The translations under genes were made by a program, and so were the position numbers. The notes beneath the pieces are model-generated. The model searched no databases. It worked only from the letters and a program-made list of their open reading frames with translations, and was not told the DNA's origin. Below, piece after piece: positions 50,088-58,590 of a DNA stretch of 64,000 bases (the stretch's first letter is position 1; each line of letters begins with the position of its first letter). The stretch comes from JAYRSJ01 sp041920215 (GTDB lineage Bacteria; Pseudomonadota; Gammaproteobacteria; Burkholderiales; Burkholderiaceae_C), in NCBI GenBank assembly GCA_041920215.1, contig JAYRSJ010000020.1, positions 22,695 through 86,694 on the forward strand, written 5' to 3'.

Positions 50088-50495
50088 CTATGCTTCTGAG
50101 TCAGGGCGCAGCATGTCGGTCAGCGACTCCCTGATAACCACGGAGAGCTGTTCGCGAAGGCGCTTCGCCATAGCTGGCGCCAGCTCTAGGAAGGCGTCGT
50201 CATCGATTTTCAAGATGACCATGCCCTGGTCATTGCAGAAGACCTGGAGTTGCTCTGCCTCCGCTTCTGGACCACGTGCGAAGTAGCGGACCGGAATTGG
50301 TCGGTCATCGTCCCCATGCACCGCCTGCGCGGCCTCGCCAGCCGCCTCCAGCAGCCAAGCCGCAACCAGAGGCGATTGCTCGCATGTCAATTCAATGCGA
50401 GGGTCGGGTTCGTTCAAGTCGAACTGAGCTTGCGTCAAGACGACCTTGCCGTCTTCTTCGACTTCGACACTGATTGGCTGCATCTCGCGCCGCAT
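50088..50495 (-). CDS. Unknown acidic protein
   Basis: This 135-residue, very acidic protein starts from ATG 50495, selected because GGGAG lies seven bases upstream. It has many Asp/Glu residues (for example HGDDDRPIPV and LKIDDDAFLELAP). Acidic, small and unknown proteins beside an Aca-type regulator are reasonable candidates for DNA-mimic or other anti-defence proteins, but there is no direct evidence. Confidence 0.55.
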   Translation of the reverse strand: MRREMQPISVEVEEDGKVVLTQAQFDLNEPDPRIELTCEQSPLVAAWLLEAAGEAAQAVHGDDDRPIPVRYFARGPEAEAEQLQVFCNDQGMVILKIDDDAFLELAPAMAKRLREQLSVVIRESLTDMLRPDSEA

Positions 50496-50518
50496 GACGT
50501 CTCCCTTTGGTATCCGAT

Positions 50519-50785
50519 TCAACCTTGCAGCGCTCGAAGGTTTGCGGCGAAACCTGCAACCGCAGCCTCAAAAGCATCGACGCTGTCCGGCTCAAGCGTG
50601 GCGCAGAGGTGCGGCGCCAAACCGAAGAGATGCTGTTCGATCTGCGGCAAGAGTGGCGGCAATGAGGTTCCAAGTGCTGCGAGCAACGCACCGTTCACCG
50701 CCTCCGCTGCCGCTACGCGGCCAGCCAATGCCAAATTCATCTCGCTAAGCGAGTGAACCGCACGCGTCAACTCGTCATTTGTCAT
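50519..50785 (-). CDS. Small unknown helical protein
   Basis: This 88-residue Ala/Leu-rich helical protein starts from ATG 50785 (begins MTNDELTRAVHSLSEMNLAL). The longer frame upstream overlaps a 51-codon membrane gene and is less likely. It is in the same direction as, and close to, its neighbours. Confidence 0.5.
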   Translation of the reverse strand: MTNDELTRAVHSLSEMNLALAGRVAAAEAVNGALLAALGTSLPPLLPQIEQHLFGLAPHLCATLEPDSVDAFEAAVAGFAANLRALQG

Positions 50786-50802
50786 CTGCGCTGTTTCCGA
50801 TG

Positions 50803-50958
50803 TCAAGGCGCCAAGCCGAAGGCTTGCCGAACGATAGCCTGCAAGGCGCCGGTGAGAAAGGACGCAAGCAGGCCAATGGCGGCAATCGATATGCCGACTA
50901 GGAAAATTGGTCCGAAGGGTTGGTTGACCACCGCAATACGCAGCGACCGCGAACTCAT
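50803..50958 (-). CDS. 51-residue membrane protein
   Basis: This short gene runs from ATG 50958 (GAAGGG just upstream) to TGA at 50805-50803. The product has one strong hydrophobic helix (PIFLVGISIAAIGLLASFLTG). It is the first gene of the minus-strand series and starts 20 bases from a palindrome shared with the divergent regulator. Confidence 0.5.
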   Translation of the reverse strand: MSSRSLRIAVVNQPFGPIFLVGISIAAIGLLASFLTGALQAIVRQAFGLAP

Positions 50959-50977
50959 CCCTTCGAGCCACTTGACC

Positions 50978-50994
50978 GTTCGTAAAACACGAAC
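50978..50994. promoter_or_regulatory. Palindromic operator candidate
   Basis: GTTCGT (50978-50983) and ACGAAC (50989-50994) flank AAAAC. The site sits between the divergent starts at 50958 and 51049, where an autoregulating Aca-type repressor would bind. Confidence 0.55.
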
Positions 50995-51048
50995 AAGAAT
51001 GCCTCGGCGGTTGGCAATCGTGCGGGCCGCACTCTAGGAGATGACCTC

Positions 51049-51624
51049 ATGAAGAAGCCCAATTGGATCGCCAAGGCCTGGCTCGCTTTGCAGAACTGGG
51101 GCGTGGCCCCCGTGCCCAAAGTGCATGCGGAAGCCGCCAGCAACATCAGCGCGGCCGAGTGTCAGGCCATGCGCCAGCTGTTGTTGCTGACCCAGGCGGA
51201 AGCCGCACAGTGGCTGTCCTCCACGCCTGTGAGCGAACGCTCGTGGCAGTACTGGGAAGCTGGCAAGCGACCCGTCCCAGCCGACGTGGCTATGCAACTG
51301 CGCCTCGCCTGCAACAGCCGCGAAATGGCCATCATGCGTGCACTGCATGCCATCCAGCAGGCACCAGGTCAAAAGCAGTTCGGTCTTTGGTACGCAAAAG
51401 CCGACGACTGGAAATGGACCCACCGTCGCATCGGCCTGGAATGGAAGATCCACAACAGCGTCGCCGCGCATCTGGCGGGGGAAGGAATATTGAAGCTGGT
51501 TGGGTTTGACGCAGACGCCTACGCGGGTTGGAGCGCTGGGCTACCGAAGATCACGGCTGCCAGTGAAATGGCCCGGCATGCCGAGTGGGCGCTGAGTGTT
51601 CTGGCTGACCCAGTGCAGACCTGA
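51049..51624 (+). CDS. Aca2-like (YdiL-type) HTH regulator
   Basis: This 191-residue regulator resembles Aca2/YdiL proteins. The HTH region (about 38-85) contains the characteristic RSWQYWEAGKRPVPADV, and the C-terminal dimerisation region contains LEWKIHNSVAAHLAGEG. Aca2 proteins repress anti-CRISPR operons and their own genes. This one has an extra N-terminus of about 35 residues. TAGGAG precedes the ATG. It diverges from a set of small minus-strand genes across a palindrome, so it probably controls them, and perhaps also the downstream SRAP and nuclease genes. Confidence 0.75.
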   Translation: MKKPNWIAKAWLALQNWGVAPVPKVHAEAASNISAAECQAMRQLLLLTQAEAAQWLSSTPVSERSWQYWEAGKRPVPADVAMQLRLACNSREMAIMRALHAIQQAPGQKQFGLWYAKADDWKWTHRRIGLEWKIHNSVAAHLAGEGILKLVGFDADAYAGWSAGLPKITAASEMARHAEWALSVLADPVQT

Positions 51625-51672
51625 GGACGGCGATGCGCAAAGTGGGCCTCATCTGCTGGACAGAATGAGGCC

Positions 51673-52347
51673 ATGTGCACCCGCTACATCCCTCCGGCCA
51701 TGGCTGACGTCGAGCGCTACTGGCACATCGGCGCACGCCAGCCCTGGCAACACAGCCTGTTGTTTCCACGTGCGCAAGGGCCGTTCCTGAGGGCAGCACG
51801 CGATGGCACCAGCATCGAGCTGGTGGTTGGCTCCTTCGGCCTGGTCCCTTGGTTTTCGAAGACCCCCGAGGTCAAGTACGCCACTCAGAACGCCCGCTTT
51901 GAAGAGCTGACCGACAAGGCGAGCTACAAGCTGCCCTGGGCCCGCGGCCAGCGCGCCCTGGTGCTCGCCGAGTCCTTCGATGAACCCTGCTGGGAGACCG
52001 GCCGCAACGTCTGGTGGCGCTTCCGGCGGGCGAATGGCTGCCCATGGGCCCTGGCCGGGCTGTGGAACGCCTGGACCGATCGCGACACTGGCGAGATCGT
52101 CGAGTCCTTCACGATGCTGACCTTGAATGCGGACGAACATCCGCTGATGGCCCGCATGCACAAGCCGGATCCGAAGCTGGCCGCCGATCAGCAGGACAAG
52201 CGTAGCGTGGTGCCCATCGAAGCCAAGAACGAGACTCTGTGGCTCACCGGCACGCCCGATCAAGCGGCAGATCTGGTGCGCCTGGCTCCCGTGGAGTCCT
52301 TCATGGCCGGTCCGATAGAGCCCAACCCTGGGCCGCTGCGCAGATGA
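51673..52347 (+). CDS. SRAP (HMCES/YedK-like) abasic-site protein
   Basis: This 224-residue SRAP-domain protein would form a covalent link with abasic sites in single-stranded DNA through the conserved Cys2 (MCTRY, exposed after removal of Met). The NARFEEL segment with its conserved Asn, Arg and Glu is present, as is a late His in DEHPLMARMHKP. SRAP genes on mobile elements may protect single-stranded DNA after entry. Its stop overlaps the next gene (ATGA), so the two are co-translated. Confidence 0.88.
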   Translation: MCTRYIPPAMADVERYWHIGARQPWQHSLLFPRAQGPFLRAARDGTSIELVVGSFGLVPWFSKTPEVKYATQNARFEELTDKASYKLPWARGQRALVLAESFDEPCWETGRNVWWRFRRANGCPWALAGLWNAWTDRDTGEIVESFTMLTLNADEHPLMARMHKPDPKLAADQQDKRSVVPIEAKNETLWLTGTPDQAADLVRLAPVESFMAGPIEPNPGPLRR

Positions 52348-53804
52348 GTTCTTCTCGCCAGGTGCGGAACGCATGGGATGGTGATGGCCACGACTCGATG
52401 CGAGCCGCCCGTGCTGCTCATCGTGACGGCCAGCCGCTCTGGGTAGACGCGCCACTGATCACAACCGTCATCTGCGGTCAGACTGGAGAGGCTCTCGACT
52501 TCAGGGCAGTCATCGGAACCAACTTGGCGTCCTTGCATGAGCGCCGGGATCGAGCCAGGGAAGGTGCGATTCGCTGTGCGCCAGCATTCCGCTGCGCCAT
52601 GTGCTTTGAGCCGGTGCTGATCCGAGGCGGCGTAATACCTGATCGATTCCATTTCGCGCATTACCGCGATCACCCGACCTGCCCGTACCAGACCGGGCAA
52701 CACCTGACCCAGGACGAGATCAACGCCCGCAAGTACAACGGCGCCAAGACCAGCGTGCTTCATCACCAGATGGAGGCATGGCTTGTGGCCTCTCTGCAGG
52801 CCGACCCACTGTTTGGCGAGATCCACCGTGAGCGCGTGGTGTCGGCCGCCCCCGGCGTCTGGCGCAAGCCCGATGTTCAGTGCCGCTATCGCGGCCAACC
52901 CATCGCTTTTGAGATCCAGCTATCGACCACGTTTCACGACGTTGTGGTGCGCAGGCGCCTCTTCTACGAGTCGCAGGGCTGGCTGTTGATCTGGGTCTTT
53001 GCGAAGTTCGAAGCGGGTCAGCGCCGGCTGATGGAGGACGACATCTTCTTTGCCAATAACGAGAACGCGTTCGTGGTGAACCAAGCAACCGTAACCGCAT
53101 CTCAGGCCCAGGGCCGTTACGTCATGGAGTGCTGCTGGTCCTCACATAGCCTCGGAGCGGCTCCTGAAGTCAGCAGGAAGATGGTTCCCTTCGAAGAGGT
53201 CACGCTGGACGTCGGCCGCCAGCGCGCATACCACGTTGATGTCCAGGCCGAACGCGCCGCTGCGCGCGAGCTGAAAGCCGATGCGCTTCGCCGTGAGATC
53301 GAGGCCGAATGGCAGACGAACCCGAGTCGGTGTGAGGCCACCTGGGCCACGTGGTCACAGCGCTTTCAGGAGTGCGGTGTCTCTGTTCGGAGCCACCTGA
53401 GCGATCTCGAACGAATCTTGTTGACGGCGCTGTATTCCTCGCGACACAACCGACCCTGGGGGCAGAACAGGGAGCACTTGATCCAAGTCGTGCATCAGTA
53501 TTTCGATGTCCCCCACGTCACCAAGTGGTTCGCTCATGCCTTGCGCTGTCACGGCCGCTTTTCAAGCCTTCGGCAGGAGGGCAGGCCGAAGTTTGAAGGC
53601 GACGCATGGGTCAGCAGCTTCGACGCCAAGGTGAGGCGAACTCGCCTGCACTATGAGCTTGCAGAGCATGCCGGAGGCTTGGCCACCCCGGAGGCCTATC
53701 GACCGCTGATCGAGTTCCTGTTTCCAGAACTGGGACAACTGCCCTGTGTCGAGGCGGTGTCAGACCCGGGTGACTTCGAGGCAGATGAGCCTGACGAGTT
53801 CTGA
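52344..53804 (+). CDS. CoiA-like nuclease-domain protein (DUF6035-like)
   Basis: This 486-residue protein has an N-terminal zinc-finger-like part (CAMC at 84-87, FHFAH near 102, Cys113) followed by a PD-(D/E)xK-type nuclease core with Asp177 (KPDVQ) and Glu190-Ile-Gln192 (FEIQLS), as in competence protein CoiA. The C-terminal half is helical and unidentified. It may process incoming or damaged DNA together with the coupled SRAP protein. The DUF name is my best match and needs a profile search. Confidence 0.68.
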   Translation: MSSSRQVRNAWDGDGHDSMRAARAAHRDGQPLWVDAPLITTVICGQTGEALDFRAVIGTNLASLHERRDRAREGAIRCAPAFRCAMCFEPVLIRGGVIPDRFHFAHYRDHPTCPYQTGQHLTQDEINARKYNGAKTSVLHHQMEAWLVASLQADPLFGEIHRERVVSAAPGVWRKPDVQCRYRGQPIAFEIQLSTTFHDVVVRRRLFYESQGWLLIWVFAKFEAGQRRLMEDDIFFANNENAFVVNQATVTASQAQGRYVMECCWSSHSLGAAPEVSRKMVPFEEVTLDVGRQRAYHVDVQAERAAARELKADALRREIEAEWQTNPSRCEATWATWSQRFQECGVSVRSHLSDLERILLTALYSSRHNRPWGQNREHLIQVVHQYFDVPHVTKWFAHALRCHGRFSSLRQEGRPKFEGDAWVSSFDAKVRRTRLHYELAEHAGGLATPEAYRPLIEFLFPELGQLPCVEAVSDPGDFEADEPDEF

Positions 53805-53846
53805 GCCTGCTGCCTATTCCAGTCCAATTGATCTGAGCGTACACAC

Positions 53847-54284
53847 ATGTCGATTTCGCTTGAACTTCGCTGGAAGACTGGAAACCTGCTCGCGTGCGCC
53901 CGGCACGGGCTGGAAGCTGATGGAGCGCCGCTGGATCCTGCGTTTGAACCGACGCCCGAAGGCCTTGGCAGATTCTTGGTTGAGCGTGTTCGTGCGGGCG
54001 TTCTCATGCGTCCTGAGCTGGCCGATCCGGCAGTGCTTGAGACAGGCTTCGTGCTGACTCCGCGTGTCTGGGTCCATTTGCGGTTTTTGAGAAACGTCAC
54101 TATGACGGCGGAGGGGCACGAAGTCGCAACTCCGATGCCCGGCCTGCGCTTGACCACGAAAAACCAAGCGGATGCAATCGAATCAGGTATGCGGAAAACA
54201 ATGGTTATCAACCTGCCGACTGAGCGGTCAGCTGTTCTGGCTGCAGACGTCACATTTCTGGTGGAGCTCGGGAAGCCGCAGTAG
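53847..54284 (+). CDS. Unknown protein before the integrase
   Basis: This 145-residue protein from ATG 53847 has no known family. The middle contains VLTPRVWVHLRFLRNVTMT, beta-rich, and the end contains AADVTFLVELGKPQ. It converges with the integrase gene, 52 bases between stops. It is the last plus-strand gene of the element. Confidence 0.5.
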   Translation: MSISLELRWKTGNLLACARHGLEADGAPLDPAFEPTPEGLGRFLVERVRAGVLMRPELADPAVLETGFVLTPRVWVHLRFLRNVTMTAEGHEVATPMPGLRLTTKNQADAIESGMRKTMVINLPTERSAVLAADVTFLVELGKPQ

Positions 54285-54336
54285 CTTGTAGCCGCAATGG
54301 CGCCGAGTCAGCCTTCCCTGGCTCAGCGCTTGCGCA

Positions 54337-56385
54337 TCACCCAAACGCCTTCTCGATCAGGGCGGCACGCCGCCGCATCAGGGCGCTCGTATAGAGCGCC
54401 GTCGTGCGCGTGTCAGCATGCCCCAGGTTCGTCTGAATATCCACCTCGTTCAGCCCGCGCTCGGCTGACCGTGTGCCATGGGTATGGCGCAGCCAGTGCA
54501 GCGAGCCCTGCTGCATGCGCCGCGCCTGGTCCAGGGGCAGCCGCACCGAGGCACGCTGCAGCAGGCCCTTGAAGGCCTGCGCCAGCGCCCCGTAGCCCAC
54601 GCCCTCCTCCGGTGCTTTGGGCTCGTCCTTTGTTACCCGACTGCCCTCGATTGCGCCCAGCAGGTGCACCTTGGGCCCGCAGTGGTCGAAGTCCAGGCCT
54701 CGGCTGCGGAAGTAGGCACGCGTCAGCTCGATCACCCGCTTGGGCACCGGCACGCGCCGCCGGCGGCGGCCCTTGCCGAAGACACGCAGCCGCCAGATCC
54801 CGTCCTTGCAGAACAGGCTGCGCCGCCTCGCGCGCAGCAGCTCATCGGCGCGCAGGCCAGTGGCCTCGGCGAACTGCAGCAGCCAGCGCAGGCGCTCGGC
54901 CCCCTTGCGGGGCCTCTCAGCACTGGCCTCCGCCTCCGCCTGGTCAACCAGGGCTTGCCAGGCCTCGGGCGTAAAAGCCCGGCTAGTCGGGTCATCGTCC
55001 TCTTCGGCCAGGCCGGCATCCTCTTCTGCGTCGGGGTCGGCGTCGCCAAGCTTGCGATTCAGCGCCCCCCAGGGATTGAGCTGCAGGTAGCCGTGCTGCG
55101 CCAGCCAGGCGAAGGCCCCGTGGATGATGTTGAGCGCCAGCTGCTGGCTGGCCACCGTCGGCTGCTTTCTAAAGGGCGTCCAGCCCGCCTCGCCCCGAGT
55201 CACATTGCTCAGCGACATCCAGGCCTCGGGCACCGCCGCCAGGAATGCCATGTAGCCCTCGCAGTCCTCGACGGTGGCATCCGACATGGCCCGCCGATGG
55301 GTGTGCCAGAGCCAGAGCCGCAAACGCGTCAGCTCGCGCCGGTACGAGACCCGGCTGTGCTCCGACTTGCAGCGCGCCTTGATCCAGGCCTCGATCGCTT
55401 CGGCGTCGTTGTCCGCACGCACGACCCGGTAGTCCGCGTAATGCACCCGGTTGCGGCCATGCACGCCCAGGGCTTGAGCGCTCCCCTCGGGCTGGATCTC
55501 TCGGAGCACCTGGCAGGCCAAGGCCGAGCCGCTGGCCACGCCAGCGGCCCCCGCGCTGGCCAGCGGCACCGGCGCGTGCGCGAGCAGTTGCTGCAGATGC
55601 GCCGCGATCGGCTTGGCCCGCTCTTCTCCGATGCCCTTCAGGCCACGCCACCAACGGCCGCCGCGCGCGATGCGCGCCTGCAGGTCGCCCAGGGTCAGCG
55701 CGCCCACCGCGCGCAGCTTGTCGACCAGCTCCGGCGCAAACCACCCGTCCAGCCGGTCCTGCCGCGAGGCGATCTCCACCGCGGTGCGCTCCAGGTGATG
55801 CAGCAGCGCCACGCGGGCTTTGCGCAAGCGCGCATTGCGGGCGGCCCGGCGCGCCGCCCCAGAGGCCTGGGAGGTGCTGTGCCCCGCGTCACCGACCGGA
55901 TCCGAAGCCTGCTTGGCCGCAGCCAGCTGCTCCGCAAAGTGCTCCTGGTAGGCCTCCAGTTGGTCTGCGAACGTCATGCCGTCCAAACCTTCCGCCAGCG
56001 CCCAGTCCTCAACGGTCGGCAGTTGGCCAACCCCCGCTTGGCCGCCCTGCCCCGCACCAGCTCCCGCTGGCGTCGCCTGGTCCAGCACCGGGATGTCGAG
56101 CCCCAGCAGGCGCCAGCGCGAATCGCCGCTGCGACGCGCCACGGCGCGCACCAGGTCCAGAGTCTGGTGGTGGGCGCGCTTGAGCTGGGCGCCGTGGTTG
56201 ATGCCGAGATACCGCTTGGCGGTGTCCTTCGCGTCCAGGCCTTCGGCCAGGCTGCGCAGATAGGCCACTTGGTGGAGACCCAGGCGCTGCGGCGCGACCA
56301 GGCCGGCCTTGGCCTTGGGCCGGCGCAGCGGCGCCAGCCAGGCGAGATCCAGCCCGGAACCCGCCAGCGTCTTGCTCTCGGCCAT
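54337..56385 (-). CDS. Tyrosine recombinase, probable ICE integrase
   Basis: This 682-residue site-specific recombinase has catalytic residues in TGLRADELL (Arg I), HWLRHTHGTRSAE (His-x-x-Arg) and GHADTRTTALYTS (His and Tyr nucleophile). The N-terminal 330 residues are unusual: a helical region, then a helix-hairpin-helix-like stretch (GRWWRGLKGIGEERAKPIAAHL). A SAM-like core-binding domain follows (about 325-470). GAAGGGAAGG precedes the ATG at 56385. Its place at the right end of the mobile region makes it the likely integration enzyme. No attachment site was found by eye. Confidence 0.9.
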   Translation of the reverse strand: MAESKTLAGSGLDLAWLAPLRRPKAKAGLVAPQRLGLHQVAYLRSLAEGLDAKDTAKRYLGINHGAQLKRAHHQTLDLVRAVARRSGDSRWRLLGLDIPVLDQATPAGAGAGQGGQAGVGQLPTVEDWALAEGLDGMTFADQLEAYQEHFAEQLAAAKQASDPVGDAGHSTSQASGAARRAARNARLRKARVALLHHLERTAVEIASRQDRLDGWFAPELVDKLRAVGALTLGDLQARIARGGRWWRGLKGIGEERAKPIAAHLQQLLAHAPVPLASAGAAGVASGSALACQVLREIQPEGSAQALGVHGRNRVHYADYRVVRADNDAEAIEAWIKARCKSEHSRVSYRRELTRLRLWLWHTHRRAMSDATVEDCEGYMAFLAAVPEAWMSLSNVTRGEAGWTPFRKQPTVASQQLALNIIHGAFAWLAQHGYLQLNPWGALNRKLGDADPDAEEDAGLAEEDDDPTSRAFTPEAWQALVDQAEAEASAERPRKGAERLRWLLQFAEATGLRADELLRARRRSLFCKDGIWRLRVFGKGRRRRRVPVPKRVIELTRAYFRSRGLDFDHCGPKVHLLGAIEGSRVTKDEPKAPEEGVGYGALAQAFKGLLQRASVRLPLDQARRMQQGSLHWLRHTHGTRSAERGLNEVDIQTNLGHADTRTTALYTSALMRRRAALIEKAFG

Positions 56386-56408
56386 CCGTCCTTCCCTTCG
56401 GCCGTAAA

Positions 56409-56431
56409 AAGTGCTTGCACGTCAAGCACTT
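56409..56431. promoter_or_regulatory. Palindrome upstream of integrase
   Basis: AAGTGCTTG (56409-56417) and CAAGCACTT (56423-56431) flank CACGT, itself nearly symmetrical. Only about 25 bases separate it from the integrase start, so it is a candidate operator or recombinase-binding site. Confidence 0.6.
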
Positions 56432-56519
56432 AATAACCCTATGACCCCGCTCGGCGAAAATTACGCACCGATTTCACCTGCAGCTTACAACAGTAATCAA
56501 CAGGCTATTAGGACAAAGA

Positions 56520-56543
56520 AGAGCCCCGACGAACCGGGGCTCT
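56520..56543. terminator. Strong 9-bp hairpin at the ICE edge
   Basis: AGAGCCCCG (56520-56528) and CGGGGCTCT (56535-56543) form a perfect stem with the loop ACGAAC. Only a short T tract is present on either side, so it may be a weak bidirectional terminator or the remains of a chromosomal terminator at the insertion boundary. Confidence 0.5.
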
Positions 56544-56982
56544 GTTGAGAGGCAGTCTGCGCGCCTCGATTTCAAAGCGACCTTTGGTGCTCATGCATCT
56601 CTGAACTGACTCGGGTGCCGCTCAAGCAAAGACCGCATCAGCTAAGGCTTGTGCGACACCTGCCCAAGCGCGCAGGCAGTCGCAGGCCACCGATGCCGGC
56701 GGGCAGGTGTTGCATAAGCCCCGAGGGAGGAAACCGCGGCGAACGCCGCAGTGGTTGTTGGGCGCAGCAGCTATGGCGATTGCGTGGCGCCGGTGCGGCG
56801 TTCGTGCTGCGTTTTAAGCCCCGCCCAGCCCGCGCCGACGATCACGCTCGGGCTGGCTCGCGCGATCGTTCTCCGCCGGCGCCCCGTCGTTCGGCCACCG
56901 AGCACCGTTTCCATGTCGCGCACGCAAAGCTCCACCGGACGCCACGAATGACGCCGAACAACTGATCGTTGATGCAGCGCGG
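56544..56982. other. Non-coding stretch after the integrase
   Basis: About 440 bases with no supported gene. It lies downstream of the IS91-type transposase and could contain that element's terminal replication site and the ICE attachment site. GC-rich short inverted repeats are present but none can be assigned. Confidence 0.4.
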
Positions 56983-58476
56983 TCATGGTGTCGGCGGTGC
57001 TCGAATCGAGCAGTCGCGCTGGAAGACCTGCAGCACGATCAGGCCCTGACCGCAGTGCCGACACACGAAGGTCGGTGTTGGCTCCTCCTGCTCTGCGGTG
57101 GCTGCCGCGTCCGACGCCGGCGGCGCGACCTGCAGCAGCTCGCGCGCCAGCGCGAGGTTGGTGCGCCGATTGCCATTGGCCAGCAAGCCGTAGTGCCGGA
57201 TGCGATGGAACCTCGCGGGCAGCACATGCAGCAGGAAGCGGCGCATGAACTCCTGGGGCGAGAGCGTCATCGTCTTGTGTCGCGTCTGGTCCTTGGCCCG
57301 GTAGTCCTTCCAGCGGAAGCTCACGCCGTTCTCGTCCAGGCTGACGAGCCGGCGGTTGGAGATGGCCACCCGGTGCGTGTAGCGCGACAGGTAGGCCAGC
57401 ACGGCCTCGGGCCCGGCGAACGGTCGCTTGGCATAGACCACCCACTCGGTCTTGCGCAGGGGCGCCAGCCAGGTCTTGAAGGCTGCTGCATCGGCCAGGC
57501 CGGCATGCTCCCCGAAGAACCTCAGCTGACCCAGCGCGTGGAGCTGTACCAGTTCCTCCAGGAAGCGCCGCCTGAACAAGCGCGACAGCACGCGCACTGG
57601 CAAGAAGAACCCAGGTCGGCAGGCCACCCAGTGCTTACCGTCGGCCGAGAGCCCGCCGCCCGGCACGATGCCGTGCACATGCGGGTGATGCGTCAGCGCC
57701 GAGCCCCAGGTGTGCAGCACCAGCGTGGCCCCGATCTTGGCGCCCAGGCGCTTGGGGTCCGCCGCGATGGTCAAGAGCGTCTCGGCGGCGATGTCAAACA
57801 GCAGGCCGTAGAGCAGCGCCTTGTTCGAGTGCGCGATATCTGCCACGCGCCCCTTGCCCTTCTTGACCTTGTCCACAGCCGTCTTCATGTTGTCGTAGAT
57901 GCCCCGCCGGGGAATGCCGCCGATAGCCGAGAAGCTGCGCGTGTGGGCATCGAACAGCATCTCGTGGCCCTGCGTCGGGTAGGCCACCAGCCAGAACGCG
58001 CGCGACGCGCACAGCTTCAGGTGCGCAAGCTGCAAGCGCCGGTAGATGCCGCCGATGACCAGGCCTTCTTCGCTCCAGTCGAACTGGAACGCGTCTCCAA
58101 GTTCGAAGCTCAGCGGCACGAAGGCGCTCGTGGCGCCGACCTTGCCTTGCTCATCGCGCCAAGCTCGGATGTAGTCGGTCAGCCGCGTGTAGCCGCCCTC
58201 GTAGCCCAGGGCCTGCAACTCCACATGCAGCGCCCGCGCCGTGCGCCGCTCGCGCCGCGGACGGTGCCCGTCGGCCTTCAGCGCCTGATGCAGCGCCTCG
58301 ACGAACGGCGCCAGCTTCGTCGGCATCTCCCGACGCCGATACTTCGGCTCGGCACCTTGCGGCGCCTTCAGCCACTTCTTGATCGTGTTGCGCGACAGGC
58401 TCGTCAGCCGCGCGATCTCGCTGATCGACTTCCCTTGCCGGAAGTGCATCGAGCGAATCTTGCCCATCATGCCCAT
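56983..58476 (-). CDS. Chimeric transposase: IS21 IstA fused to IS91 transposase
   Basis: One open frame of about 497 residues joins two unrelated transposases. Counting from the upstream in-frame start at 58506, residues about 11-221 are IS21-type IstA: an HTH (ISEIARLTSLSRNTIKKWL), a DDE-core Asp in FQFDWSEEG and a second Asp in YDNMKTAV. The third acidic residue is lost. From about residue 222 the sequence is IS91-type: AETLLTIAADPKRLGAK, the HUH motif HHPHVH near 273-278, and YLSRYTHRVAISN with a catalytic-type Tyr. The N-terminal zinc finger of IS91 is missing. The junction is near 57,843. GAGGAG precedes the ATG at 58476. It is probably a decayed remnant, though it is fully open. Confidence 0.8.
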   Translation of the reverse strand: MGMMGKIRSMHFRQGKSISEIARLTSLSRNTIKKWLKAPQGAEPKYRRREMPTKLAPFVEALHQALKADGHRPRRERRTARALHVELQALGYEGGYTRLTDYIRAWRDEQGKVGATSAFVPLSFELGDAFQFDWSEEGLVIGGIYRRLQLAHLKLCASRAFWLVAYPTQGHEMLFDAHTRSFSAIGGIPRRGIYDNMKTAVDKVKKGKGRVADIAHSNKALLYGLLFDIAAETLLTIAADPKRLGAKIGATLVLHTWGSALTHHPHVHGIVPGGGLSADGKHWVACRPGFFLPVRVLSRLFRRRFLEELVQLHALGQLRFFGEHAGLADAAAFKTWLAPLRKTEWVVYAKRPFAGPEAVLAYLSRYTHRVAISNRRLVSLDENGVSFRWKDYRAKDQTRHKTMTLSPQEFMRRFLLHVLPARFHRIRHYGLLANGNRRTNLALARELLQVAPPASDAAATAEQEEPTPTFVCRHCGQGLIVLQVFQRDCSIRAPPTP

Positions 58477-58532
58477 GGTGATCACTCCTCGTTCCTTGCT
58501 GCACAAAAAAGCAGCAGGGTAGGTTGAACACC

Positions 58533-58590
58533 CTGGTCAGTTTTCGGTCGGCATCACCCGGCTCTGCTGGTCAATTTTCGGCCGGCGTCA
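58533..58590. repeat. IS21-type terminal repeats (left end)
   Basis: Two 24-base direct repeats, at 58533-58556 and 58567-58590, differ at four positions. On the minus strand both read TGAnGCCGnCCGAAAA followed by a variant of TGACCAG. Multiple terminal repeats of this kind mark IS21-family ends. They lie upstream of the istA part of the chimeric gene, where the left end is expected. Confidence 0.75.

Noticed and set aside
54478..58527. Plus-strand frames of 651 and 490 codons opposite the integrase and the chimeric transposase.
   Set aside because: They are antisense to genes with intact catalytic motifs and have compositions typical of shadow frames.
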